DNA of 64,000 bases from Senegalimassilia faecalis (GTDB lineage Bacteria > Actinomycetota > Coriobacteriia > Coriobacteriales > Eggerthellaceae). How positions within the stretch are numbered: position 1 is the first letter of the stretch; every line of letters starts with the position of its first letter. The position numbers and the translations under genes were made by a program. This document shows positions 52,632 through 60,124 of the stretch, one piece after another. The stretch spans positions 2,356,001 to 2,420,000 of the forward strand of contig NZ_SDPW01000001.1 of assembly GCF_004135645.1 (NCBI RefSeq), read 5' to 3'. Below the pieces are notes generated by a model. That model was not told the origin of the DNA and ran no database searches. It worked only from the letters and a program-made list of their open reading frames with translations.

Positions 52632-53633
52632 ATGGCCGGAAGAACCAAAGCACGTGGCGGAGAGAAGCAGCAGCAGTCTCTTTCGCTAGGACGCGAAACC
52701 GTCGAAGAGCTAGAAAAGGAAGCAGAGCGTAGAGGCCTCAACAAGTCTCAACTTGCCGACTTACTGCTAAACGGTCAGCTTACTCAATCGGCGGATAAAC
52801 CGACGATCATTTCGATTATGAGTTACAAAGGCGGCGTGGCCAAAACCACTACCAGCACATGTCTTGCCGTTTGTCTTTCGGAACTGGGATATAAAGTACT
52901 GGTTATCGACATGGACGGTCAGGGCAACGTGAGCCAGAGCCTTCGCGTGTACGACCCGCGCTCCGAAGAGGCTTGCATTGCCGATGTATTGTATCAGACC
53001 TCCCCGAACTCGCCGCGCCTGACGCTGCGCGAAGTAATGAGGACAACCGAGTACGAGAACGTGTACTGCGTGCCTTCGAACTTCCGATTCGCAGATGCGG
53101 ACACGCGCTTGAAAGCAGAAATTGCTGGCGGCGTGGATACCCGACTTCGCTATGCGATTGAAGATCTTATCAGCGAAACTGCAAAAGCAGGCGAACGTAA
53201 GTTCGATTACATCATCATCGACTGCGGTCCTCGCTTGGACATGACTACGACGAACGCGATTGTGGCACTTGAGGCAGGCAATAACGCTTCGCACATCATC
53301 ATCCCGATTAAGGTCGACGGCTTCGCCATTGCCGGCCTGTCTCAGACGATCGATACCATCAACCGCACAGCAAAGGAGCGCCGTCGCCTTCCGCAGCATT
53401 GGAAAATCTTGCAAACGATGATCGAACGCAATACTTCCGCGTATAAATATGGTTGCCAGATGCTGAAAGAAGCGATTCCGAATGCTGAATACTTCAACAC
53501 GAAAATCGAGAAGAGCACCGTGGTACCCGAAGCAAGCTTGGCAATGGAACCGCTCATTACGTACGACCCCAACAGCAAACCAGCCATTTCGTATCGACTG
53601 CTGGCTCAAGAAATCGAGGCCATGAATGCCTAG
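52632..53633 (+). CDS. parA: ParA ATPase with N-terminal ribbon-helix-helix domain
   Basis: A 333-residue partition ATPase. Residues 57 onward have the deviant Walker A (SYKGGVAKTTTS, residues 64-75), Walker A' (VIDMDGQGNVSQSL) and Walker B (YIIIDCGPRLDMTTTNA). Residues 15-49 (QSLSLGRETVEELEKEAERRG, here in two pieces QSLSLGRETVEEL and EKEAERRGLNKSQLAD) look like a ribbon-helix-helix DNA-binding domain. Most ParA proteins have either no N-terminal domain or a helix-turn-helix. ATG 52632 has AGGAG seven bases before it; a longer TTG form is unlikely. The stop overlaps parB by eight bases. Confidence 0.9.
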   Translation: MAGRTKARGGEKQQQSLSLGRETVEELEKEAERRGLNKSQLADLLLNGQLTQSADKPTIISIMSYKGGVAKTTTSTCLAVCLSELGYKVLVIDMDGQGNVSQSLRVYDPRSEEACIADVLYQTSPNSPRLTLREVMRTTEYENVYCVPSNFRFADADTRLKAEIAGGVDTRLRYAIEDLISETAKAGERKFDYIIIDCGPRLDMTTTNAIVALEAGNNASHIIIPIKVDGFAIAGLSQTIDTINRTAKERRRLPQHWKILQTMIERNTSAYKYGCQMLKEAIPNAEYFNTKIEKSTVVPEASLAMEPLITYDPNSKPAISYRLLAQEIEAMNA

Positions 53634-54687
53634 GAAGAAACTGCAAGCTGCCATGAAAAGCGGCGGGGGAGCCGTGGCAAACGTGATTCCTCGACACGAA
53701 AAGCTAACCGATGAGCAAATGCGCTTGGCCGCGTTCGAAGCTCGCGATAATCAGGAAACGTCTATCACCGATAAAATGGCGAACGACAACCGTCGCAATA
53801 CGCTGCTGGCGGAAATGGGCTTTGACTGGTTCGACATCAATAGCCTGACGCCGAATCCTAACAACAGCTACACCATCACCGATGAAGACGTGAAAAACCT
53901 TGCGGGCTTGATCTGGAACAGCAAGGAAATAGAACCGCTGATTCTTCGCGAAACCGAAGACGGCATTCAGATCATCGATGGCGAGCGTCGCTGGAGAGCC
54001 TGTAAACTGCTGGCAGAGAAGTACGGCGATGCATGGCGAATGGTGCCCGGACGCTGCCATAAAATGGGAGCGATTTCCGACGAGCAGGCCAACTTCATCA
54101 TGCATTCCAGCAACATAGGCCAGCGCAACATAAAGCCGTCGGAACGCGCCCAAGGCTTCAAAGTACTGGCTGACAAGCTGGTCGAATGGCGTAAAGAGGA
54201 CCCGGCGCTGAAAGGCGTGAATACTAAGACGTACCTAGCGGAGCACTTCGGAGTATCGGAAAGAACCGCACAGGTGCTGCTGAACATCGCAAGGAACCTC
54301 TCAAAAGAAGGAAACGACCTTCTTGACGCGGGGAGCATCACGCAAACGCAAGCAGAGGCGCTGTCAAAACTGCCGAGTGTAAAGCAAGATGCCGTAGTAA
54401 ACGCAATGCGAGAAGAGAACCTTACGCCGGACGAAATTACCACGCTTATCGAAGCGACCAAAAAGGCTGAAACGGAAACGGAACCCCAACCGGTAAGTGA
54501 GATTACGCGAACGATCAAAGCCGAGCCGCAAAACAAGGAGTCAAAGCCGGCAAAAGATATCAACGGGTATCTGAAAAGCGCGAGAAACGCATTGCGCAAG
54601 GCAGAAAGCGCTGAAGGCGAAGCAGACTTCAGGCTTATCGGCGAGATAAAGGCTTCCATCAGAAACATCGAAAAGTCACTGGAGTAA
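53626..54687 (+). CDS. parB: ParB-like centromere-binding protein
   Basis: A 353-residue ParB-family protein. The CTP-binding N-domain has ITDEDVKNLAGLI and DGERRWRA (the GERR motif, residues 119-122) and box II is SSNIGQRNIKPSERA. The helix-turn-helix is YLAEHFGVSERTAQVLLNIA around residue 210. The C-terminal 60 residues are helical and charged and likely dimerise. It is translationally coupled to parA. Likely DNA sites are the three dyads upstream. It resembles plasmid rather than chromosomal ParB, whose 16-bp parS is not seen here. Confidence 0.88.
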   Translation: MPRKKLQAAMKSGGGAVANVIPRHEKLTDEQMRLAAFEARDNQETSITDKMANDNRRNTLLAEMGFDWFDINSLTPNPNNSYTITDEDVKNLAGLIWNSKEIEPLILRETEDGIQIIDGERRWRACKLLAEKYGDAWRMVPGRCHKMGAISDEQANFIMHSSNIGQRNIKPSERAQGFKVLADKLVEWRKEDPALKGVNTKTYLAEHFGVSERTAQVLLNIARNLSKEGNDLLDAGSITQTQAEALSKLPSVKQDAVVNAMREENLTPDEITTLIEATKKAETETEPQPVSEITRTIKAEPQNKESKPAKDINGYLKSARNALRKAESAEGEADFRLIGEIKASIRNIEKSLE

Positions 54688-56262
54688 GCGGCAATAGTAA
54701 AGGCAATAAAACCGCCAACGTTTACGATAAAGAAGAGCATGCCAAGACAAAGCCCTCTGGAAACTGACAAGAATCAGTGGAAAGAGGGTTTTTGTCACTT
54801 TGAAGTACCTGACAACAGAAGGAGAACCAGAGGTTAAACCGATGGAATCCCCAAGCTTCAGGGCGAGGGAGATAGATGGCAGAACAGAGCACTTCAAAGA
54901 CTCGTATGACAAAAAATTGCAAAGTATATCGTGTTTCTTGTTGTAGCGATTCATTGAAATGATGTTATATGATCTTGTACGTTTTCTTGTTACGGTTTGC
55001 CCTGCAGCCTTGAGGACGGAAGCAACGGTTCGAGGGGAGCAACCTACAGAATTTGCAATCTGGGCATGGGTGTATCCTTCCTGCCTGAGAGACAGAATCA
55101 TGTGATTACGTGTTTGTTTGCGTTGTGCAGTGAGTTGCTTTTGCTCCTTTCGTTCGAGGGAACGCTTCGATTCGAAGAAGTTGAGGTCAACAAGTTCTTG
55201 AGGAGTAAGGGCAAGAAGCTCAGTTAAACGCTGAGCCCCAATGAGGTAGTAGCCTTTTTCGCCTCGAACGTTGGTGACTTCGTCAACGGAAGCGATAACG
55301 CCTGCAAGTTCTTTTTGATCCAGCGGCTTGATGAACTGGTTATTGAAAGTCTTGAGACGAGTTTTCGCTTCGTCGCGCATATAGATTTGCACCGCCGTGT
55401 TGTAGAACACGAACGACATGAGCTCGCGCGTGCCCTCGCAGTCGTAGTTGCGGTATTTCTGCAGTTCGATGAGTTTGCCGAGCCGGCTCATGAGCATCGG
55501 CTGGAAACGCATGATGCTTGCAGGACGCGCAAATGAAGCGCGCAAGGACTGGGTTTTCATTTGAGTATTCGACTGGGCGAAACGGTACAGACTCGAGAGG
55601 CTGTAGAACACGTCTGCGTGTTGCACGAGCGAGGCGAACTGGCCGGCTTTTGCGTTGAACGTACCGGGGATGCGCGAAACACGCGAAACATCGAACGTTG
55701 CGCGATCGACTTCGAGTCCCTCAACAGGGGAAACGATGCGTTCGAGCGTATCGGCCAGGCCGGATTGCACGAGTTCGAACAGGTGAACGGCCTTCTGGTT
55801 GATAGAGCCGCTTTCGAATCGGTACGGCACAGAGCGCTCAAGCACGAAGAAGAGCTGCACGCCACGGCCGGAATTGATGGTCATGGTTGGCTGGGGAAGC
55901 AGGTGCGCTTCGACAGCTTGTTGCAGCACGTTGAGCGCATGGTGCACCGTTGCGTGCGTGCGTGCAGCATCCTGGTTGTGGCAATCGAGGTCGAAGAACA
56001 ACGCGTTCAGCTGTCTGACCTGGTGAGATTTGCGGCAGCACGAAGTGAACCCGTTGTGGGTCATGTAGTAGCTTGCCCGCGGGTTGAAGCCCAAAGCGGG
56101 AAGCGAATCTTTTTTCACAGCGGTATCGGTCCAGGTTCCGTTGGCGCAAGACGACACGACGTAATAGCTGTTGCGGTCGTCATGGGTGATGAGCCGGTAA
56201 AAGGTTTCCCACTCGGATTCCTGAATCGACGATGCCGCTGCGCTCGATTGCTGTCGAGACAT
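54676..56262 (-). CDS. plasmid-type replication protein with primase-polymerase fold
   Basis: A 528-residue protein. Residues 85-200 match archaeo-eukaryotic primase/Rep proteins: ALFFDLDCHN supplies the metal-binding Asp91 and Asp93, NSGRGVQLFFVLE is the following conserved block, and RVSRIPGTFNAKAG matches the motif III region. Near residue 405 is a helix-turn-helix (YTHAQIANSVGCSPRTVASVL). The last 90 residues are unusual, hydrophobic and encoded across the parB terminator, so the original stop may have been lost. It is convergent with parB, overlapping by 12 bases. It would initiate replication of a plasmid-like replicon. Confidence 0.75.
   Translation of the reverse strand: MSRQQSSAAASSIQESEWETFYRLITHDDRNSYYVVSSCANGTWTDTAVKKDSLPALGFNPRASYYMTHNGFTSCCRKSHQVRQLNALFFDLDCHNQDAARTHATVHHALNVLQQAVEAHLLPQPTMTINSGRGVQLFFVLERSVPYRFESGSINQKAVHLFELVQSGLADTLERIVSPVEGLEVDRATFDVSRVSRIPGTFNAKAGQFASLVQHADVFYSLSSLYRFAQSNTQMKTQSLRASFARPASIMRFQPMLMSRLGKLIELQKYRNYDCEGTRELMSFVFYNTAVQIYMRDEAKTRLKTFNNQFIKPLDQKELAGVIASVDEVTNVRGEKGYYLIGAQRLTELLALTPQELVDLNFFESKRSLERKEQKQLTAQRKQTRNHMILSLRQEGYTHAQIANSVGCSPRTVASVLKAAGQTVTRKRTRSYNIISMNRYNKKHDILCNFLSYESLKCSVLPSISLALKLGDSIGLTSGSPSVVRYFKVTKTLFPLILVSFQRALSWHALLYRKRWRFYCLYYCRLLQ
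54753..54793 (+). terminator. parAB terminator
   Basis: CCCTCT and AGAGGG arms, with an inner ACTGA/TCAGT pairing, are followed by TTTTTG on the plus strand, 65 bases after the parB stop. It lies inside the 3' end of the convergent rep frame. Confidence 0.7.
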
Positions 56263-56355
56263 GCTGCACCCTAAGCAGAGGCGGAAAGCCCCTGCTCCTC
56301 GTCGAAGTTATTTCGTTTTCGACAATGAAAAAAAGAGTGCAAAAACAAGAACGCC

Positions 56356-56384
56356 TTGTGAGCGCCTGTTCAAAGTGATAAAAT
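56356..56384 (+). promoter_or_regulatory. antisense RNA promoter
   Basis: TTGTGA (56356-56361) and TAAAAT (56379-56384) are spaced by 17 bases on the plus strand. The start would be near 56391. Confidence 0.65.
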
Positions 56385-56390
56385 ATCAAC

Positions 56391-56463
56391 TGTGAGTGAG
56401 TGGTCGATACATGATCACTTAGGCAGCCCCCAGTTGGCGCTGGGGGCTTCTTTTTTTTCTTTT
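56391..56463 (+). ncRNA. putative counter-transcribed RNA controlling rep
   Basis: A predicted RNA of about 70 bases starts near 56391 and ends at a strong terminator. It has two stem-loops: AGTGGTC...GATCACT (56400-56420 region) and the terminator stem. It is transcribed opposite to rep and complementary to the rep mRNA leader, which would run from about 56514 to 56262. This is the arrangement of copy-number control RNAs in plasmids. No known family is matched. Confidence 0.65.
56425..56463 (+). terminator. terminator of the antisense RNA
   Basis: AGCCCCCAG and its complement (56425-56433, 56440-56448) flank a six-base loop and are followed by a long T-tract (TCTTTTTTTTCTTTT). It is a textbook intrinsic terminator on the plus strand, yet no protein gene lies upstream on that strand within 1.7 kb. 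Confidence 0.88.
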
Positions 56464-56520
56464 GTCTGTTCACGGCTTGGGCATGTTGGCGCATGCTTGT
56501 GCCGCTTGTAACGCGTTCAG

Positions 56521-56560
56521 TCTATAACAAAAAACAGTGAAGTGTCCACTGGTTTTTGTT
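56521..56560 (-). promoter_or_regulatory. rep promoter with overlapping operator
   Basis: On the minus strand TGGACA (56543-56548) and TATAGA (56521-56526) are spaced by 16 bases. A dyad with 14-base arms and one mismatch (AACAAAAAACAGTG at 56526-56539 and CACTGGTTTTTGTT at 56547-56560) overlaps the -35 and spacer, so a repressor, perhaps Rep itself, may control it. Confidence 0.65.
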
Positions 56561-56879
56561 AGAAATACGGGGACGGCAGCGCGATTGCTACGAGACATTG
56601 CGAATAGAGCGCAGCGGCGAGAAGGTTGAGCCGCGCTCAAAACCGCTTCTTCACCAGGTAAAACGTCAATAATTGTTTTGTGTTGGGATGTCGCGTTGCT
56701 GAGGTAGCGGGCGGCATTTGGAAATTTGGGAAATGTGTTGCCGCTGGCAGGCTAATGAGGGTTGACCGCCCAGCTGCCAAGGGGAATGGCGTATTATGGT
56801 GAGTTACGGAATATGGCGGGCGAAGCGGAGGTTGCTATATGGTTCGTCCGCTGCGGCAAGGCCCGAGAGGAGTCTTTTC

Positions 56880-57530
56880 ATGGATGATTTGCGATTGACC
56901 GATGAGCGCTTGTGCGTGCTCGATCACCCGCTTGTTGAGCATAAACTTTCAATTATGCGCGACGAAAACACCACGCCCTCGCAGTTTCGCCAGATGGTGC
57001 ACGAGATTTCGATAATTGAGGTGTTCGAGGCGACGCGCGATTTGCCGACGGAGCCGGTTGAGGTGAAGACGCCGCTGCAGACCATGACGGGCAAGCATGT
57101 TCCGAGCAACCTGCTTGCGGTGGTGCCGATTCTTCGCGCGGGCATGGGCATGCTTGACGGCGTGCTTTCCGTGATTCCCTCGGCGGCGGTTGGCGTGCTG
57201 GGCATGGAGCGCAACGAGGAGACGCATCAGCCGCGCGAGTATTACGCGAAGATGCCGAAGGGCATCGAGAATCGCTCGGTGTTTTTGATTGACCCGATGC
57301 TGGCAACGGGCGGCAGCGCGTTGGCGGCCATTCACTACCTGCGCAAACAGGGCGTGAAGGATATTCGCCTGCTTGTGCTGGTGGCGGCGCCCGAGGGTGT
57401 TCGCGCGGTGCTTGCCGACGACCCGGAGGTTCGCATTTGGACGTGCGCGCTTGACGAGGGCCTGAACGACCAGGCGTACATTTTGCCGGGTCTTGGCGAC
57501 GCGGGCGACCGCATTTTCGGAACGGTGTAA
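56880..57530 (+). CDS. upp: uracil phosphoribosyltransferase
   Basis: A 216-residue pyrimidine salvage enzyme making UMP from uracil and PRPP. The PRPP loop is LIDPMLATGGSA, the uracil-binding C-terminus is LNDQAYILPGLGDAGDRIFG, and MRDENTTPSQFRQMVHEIS is the family N-terminus. ATG 56880 has GAGGAG eight bases upstream; a longer frame from 56796 lacks family likeness. Confidence 0.96.
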   Translation: MDDLRLTDERLCVLDHPLVEHKLSIMRDENTTPSQFRQMVHEISIIEVFEATRDLPTEPVEVKTPLQTMTGKHVPSNLLAVVPILRAGMGMLDGVLSVIPSAAVGVLGMERNEETHQPREYYAKMPKGIENRSVFLIDPMLATGGSALAAIHYLRKQGVKDIRLLVLVAAPEGVRAVLADDPEVRIWTCALDEGLNDQAYILPGLGDAGDRIFGTV

Positions 57531-57538
57531 TAAAGGTG

Positions 57539-57575
57539 CGCGGCTGTTTTCGCTGGAGAACGGCCGCGTTTGATT
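57539..57575 (+). terminator. weak terminator after upp
   Basis: CGCGGCTGTT and AACGGCCGCG (one G-T pair) form a 10-bp stem followed by TTTGATTTG. Read-through into the next gene is possible. Confidence 0.55.
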
Positions 57576-57619
57576 TGAAGCGTTTGGTTTGAGACGAGCG
57601 AAAAAGGCGAAGGGGCGTG

Positions 57620-58555
57620 ATGAGCGTGTTTGGTGCGCATCGTCCGGTCAGCATAGAGGATATTGCCACGAAGGCGATGGGCGAAACGCGGCCCGTGATC
57701 GGGATTGTTCCGACGTACGACCCGAACGAAGGCGTGCTTCGCATGAACAACCACTATGCGCAGGCGGTTGTTGCGGCCGGCGGCGCCCCCTTGATCATCC
57801 CGTTCACCAGCGACGTGAGCGTGTACGAATCGCTGCTGCCGCGCATCGACGGGTTCGTGCTGTCGGGCGGGCAGGACATCAGTCCCGTTCGCTATGGCGG
57901 GGACATTACGTACGGCAAGCTGTCGGAGTTGACGCCGGAGCGCGAAGAGGTGGAGTACCTGCTGCTGAGCTATGCGTACCAGTTCGACTTCCCGCTTCTG
58001 GGCATTTGCCGCGGCATGCAGATGATCAACGTGTTCTTTGGGGGCACGCTGTACCTTGACCTGGAGGAACAGTTCGACGGCATGAGCGCGCTTGATGATG
58101 TTCCGGATGCGAGCGAGGGCGTGCGGACGCCGGCCGGCGGGCGCGTGAACCACTGGCAGACGGTGGAGTATGGGCACCCGACGCACACGGTGTCGATTAT
58201 GCGGTCGAGCAAGCTGGGCGAGATTCTGGGTGTGGACCATGCGTCGGTGAACTCTATGCATCATCAGGGTGTTCGCACGCTGTCTGCCAATTTGTCGGCT
58301 GCGGCATATGGGCCCGATGGGCTTGTGGAGGGCGTCGAGGCGCGCGATTGCCGGTTTTTGATGGGCGTGCAGTGGCACCCCGAGTATTTTGTCGAGGACG
58401 GCGGGCATATGGCGCCGCTGTTCCGCGCGCTGATCAACGAGGCGAAGAACGTGCGCTGCCGCGAGGGGCGCTGCCACGATTGCCTGCGCATCGACCGCGA
58501 AGAGTGCGATGCGAACGCAATCTGGCCGGTGGTGAAGTTCGCCGATTATATTTAG
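57620..58555 (+). CDS. class I glutamine amidotransferase-like hydrolase (peptidase C26, PuuD-like)
   Basis: A 311-residue protein of the gamma-glutamyl hydrolase group. The nucleophile is Cys130 in LLGICRGMQ and the His-Glu pair is in GVQWHPEYF. The opening RPVIGIVPTYD and LSGGQDISPVRYGG are typical of PuuD-type enzymes that cleave gamma-glutamyl amides. The C-terminus has a short Cys-rich tail (RCREGRCHDCLR) that is unusual. ATG 57620 has AAGGGG upstream. It lies between upp and mnmA without an evident pathway link. Confidence 0.88.
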   Translation: MSVFGAHRPVSIEDIATKAMGETRPVIGIVPTYDPNEGVLRMNNHYAQAVVAAGGAPLIIPFTSDVSVYESLLPRIDGFVLSGGQDISPVRYGGDITYGKLSELTPEREEVEYLLLSYAYQFDFPLLGICRGMQMINVFFGGTLYLDLEEQFDGMSALDDVPDASEGVRTPAGGRVNHWQTVEYGHPTHTVSIMRSSKLGEILGVDHASVNSMHHQGVRTLSANLSAAAYGPDGLVEGVEARDCRFLMGVQWHPEYFVEDGGHMAPLFRALINEAKNVRCREGRCHDCLRIDREECDANAIWPVVKFADYI

Positions 58556-58618
58556 GGTTGGTGCTCAATAGGGCCCGCTGCTTAGCGGATTGCCGAGGGC
58601 ATGAAGGAGAAATCCCTG

Positions 58619-59878
58619 ATGGAAAGCAAGAAACGTGAGCGCGTGCTCGTTGCGATGAGCGGCGGGGTGGATAGCTCTGTGGCTGCGCTGCTGCTGCGCG
58701 ATGCGGGCTTTGACGCCTGCGGCGTGACGATGAAGCTGTTCGACAACGAGGTTGCCGGCGCCGGCGGTGCGTGCGTGGTGGGCGAGAGCACGTGCTGCAG
58801 CCAAAGCGACGTTGAGGATGCGCGGCAGGTGGCCTTTGGCCTGGGGCTGGAGCACTTCACGTTCAATTTCACGGGCACGTTCGGTCGCGAGGTGATCGAC
58901 CGGTTTTGCGATGCGTATCTGGGTGGACGGACGCCGAATCCGTGCATCGACTGCAACCGGTATCTGAAGTTTGCGGCGCTGCAGCAACGGCGTGCGCAGC
59001 TGGGGTACGACTATGTTGCGACGGGGCATTATGCGCGCCGGGCGTATAACGAGGCGACGGGGCGCTACGAGTTGCGGCGCGGGCTGGATGCGGCGAAAGA
59101 CCAGAGCTACGTGCTGTACCACCTGACGCAAGACGATTTGGCGCACATTTTGTTTCCGCTGGGTGAATTGACGAAGCCGCAGGTCAGAGAGCTGGCGGAG
59201 CGGCATGCGTTCGGGAATGCGCATAAGGCGGAAAGCCAGGACATCTGTTTTGTGCCCGATGGGGATTACGCGTCGTTTATTGCGCGGTATTTGGGCGTCG
59301 AGGGTGCTGCGGCGGATGCGCAGAGCGATTCGGGCCGCGAAGGGGCGGAGTTGCGCGGCGGCGCGGATGTTTGCTGCGGGCGTGGCGTTGACGTTGACGT
59401 TGATGTTGCGGCGAACGGTGCGGCGCGGGCCGGGGATGCTTGCGTGCCGGAAGCGTTTTTGCCGGGCGACATTGTTGATGCGAGCGGCAAGGTGCTGGGG
59501 CGGCATCGCGGGCTGATCCATTACACGATTGGGCAGCGCAAGGGCATTGGGGTTGCCGCGCCCGAGCCGCTGTATGTGATTGCGAAGGATGCGGCGGCAA
59601 ACGCGCTGGTCGTGGGGCCGCGCAACGAGCTTGGCGTGCACGAGGTGTTTGCGCGGGACGTGAACTTGATTTCCGTTGCCACGTTGGATGAGCCGATGCG
59701 GGTGACGGCGAAAACGCACTATCGCCAGAAGGCGCAGCCGGGGCAGGCCGTGGTTGAGGACGGCGTGCTGAAGGTGCGGTTCGACGAGCCGGTTGCGCGG
59801 CCTGCGGCGGGGCAGTCGCTTGTGCTATATGACGGCGACGTTGTGGTTGGCGGCGGAACGATCGAAGGCGCGCGATAG
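58619..59878 (+). CDS. mnmA: tRNA-uridine 2-sulfurtransferase MnmA
   Basis: A 419-residue enzyme that thiolates U34 of certain tRNAs. It has the PP-loop SGGVDSS (residues 14-20), Cys109 in RTPNPCIDCN and Cys210 in ESQDICFVPDGDY, the catalytic pair. An insert of about 48 residues (230-277), with a CC pair and an alternating VDVDVDV run, lies between the catalytic domain and the C-terminal domain (FLPGDIVDASGKVLG). ATG 58619 is chosen because AAGGAG lies nine bases upstream. Confidence 0.95.
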   Translation: MESKKRERVLVAMSGGVDSSVAALLLRDAGFDACGVTMKLFDNEVAGAGGACVVGESTCCSQSDVEDARQVAFGLGLEHFTFNFTGTFGREVIDRFCDAYLGGRTPNPCIDCNRYLKFAALQQRRAQLGYDYVATGHYARRAYNEATGRYELRRGLDAAKDQSYVLYHLTQDDLAHILFPLGELTKPQVRELAERHAFGNAHKAESQDICFVPDGDYASFIARYLGVEGAAADAQSDSGREGAELRGGADVCCGRGVDVDVDVAANGAARAGDACVPEAFLPGDIVDASGKVLGRHRGLIHYTIGQRKGIGVAAPEPLYVIAKDAAANALVVGPRNELGVHEVFARDVNLISVATLDEPMRVTAKTHYRQKAQPGQAVVEDGVLKVRFDEPVARPAAGQSLVLYDGDVVVGGGTIEGAR

Positions 59879-60060
59879 GCCGCCTCGCCAGGTGCCGGTT
59901 GTGGGCAGGTTTGGACGGGCGTGAAATTGATTTGCTTGGCTCCTTGCGTTTTCGACCTGCTGTTTTGCATCGAGGCGGTTGAACGGTGGGGCGAAAACCG
60001 CTCACAACCGATGGGGTGGTGGCAGAATCGTGGAGGAAAAACGCCGTAACCGCCCACAAC

Positions 60061-60105
60061 GAAAGGGAGGGGCGCGGTTTGTTGAGAACCGTGCCCCTCC
60101 CTTTC
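60061..60105. terminator. terminator between convergent mnmA and serA-like genes
   Basis: A long stem of about 19 bp (GAAAGGGAGGGGC arm with its complement) and a seven-base loop lie between the two convergent stops. The sequence CTTTCTTTGC follows on the plus strand. Confidence 0.75.
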
Positions 60106-60124
60106 TTTGCTGTGGGTTGATTTG

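Larger units (their letters stand above)
56263..56879. other. rep control region and upp leader
   Basis: The 617 bases between rep and upp hold no protein gene. The rep half contains the antisense RNA unit and the rep promoter with its operator. The remainder, 56560-56879, has a small hairpin (TTGAGC-CGC-GCTCAA, 56623-56637) and a TATTAT -10-like hexamer (56792-56797) that may serve upp. Confidence 0.6.
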
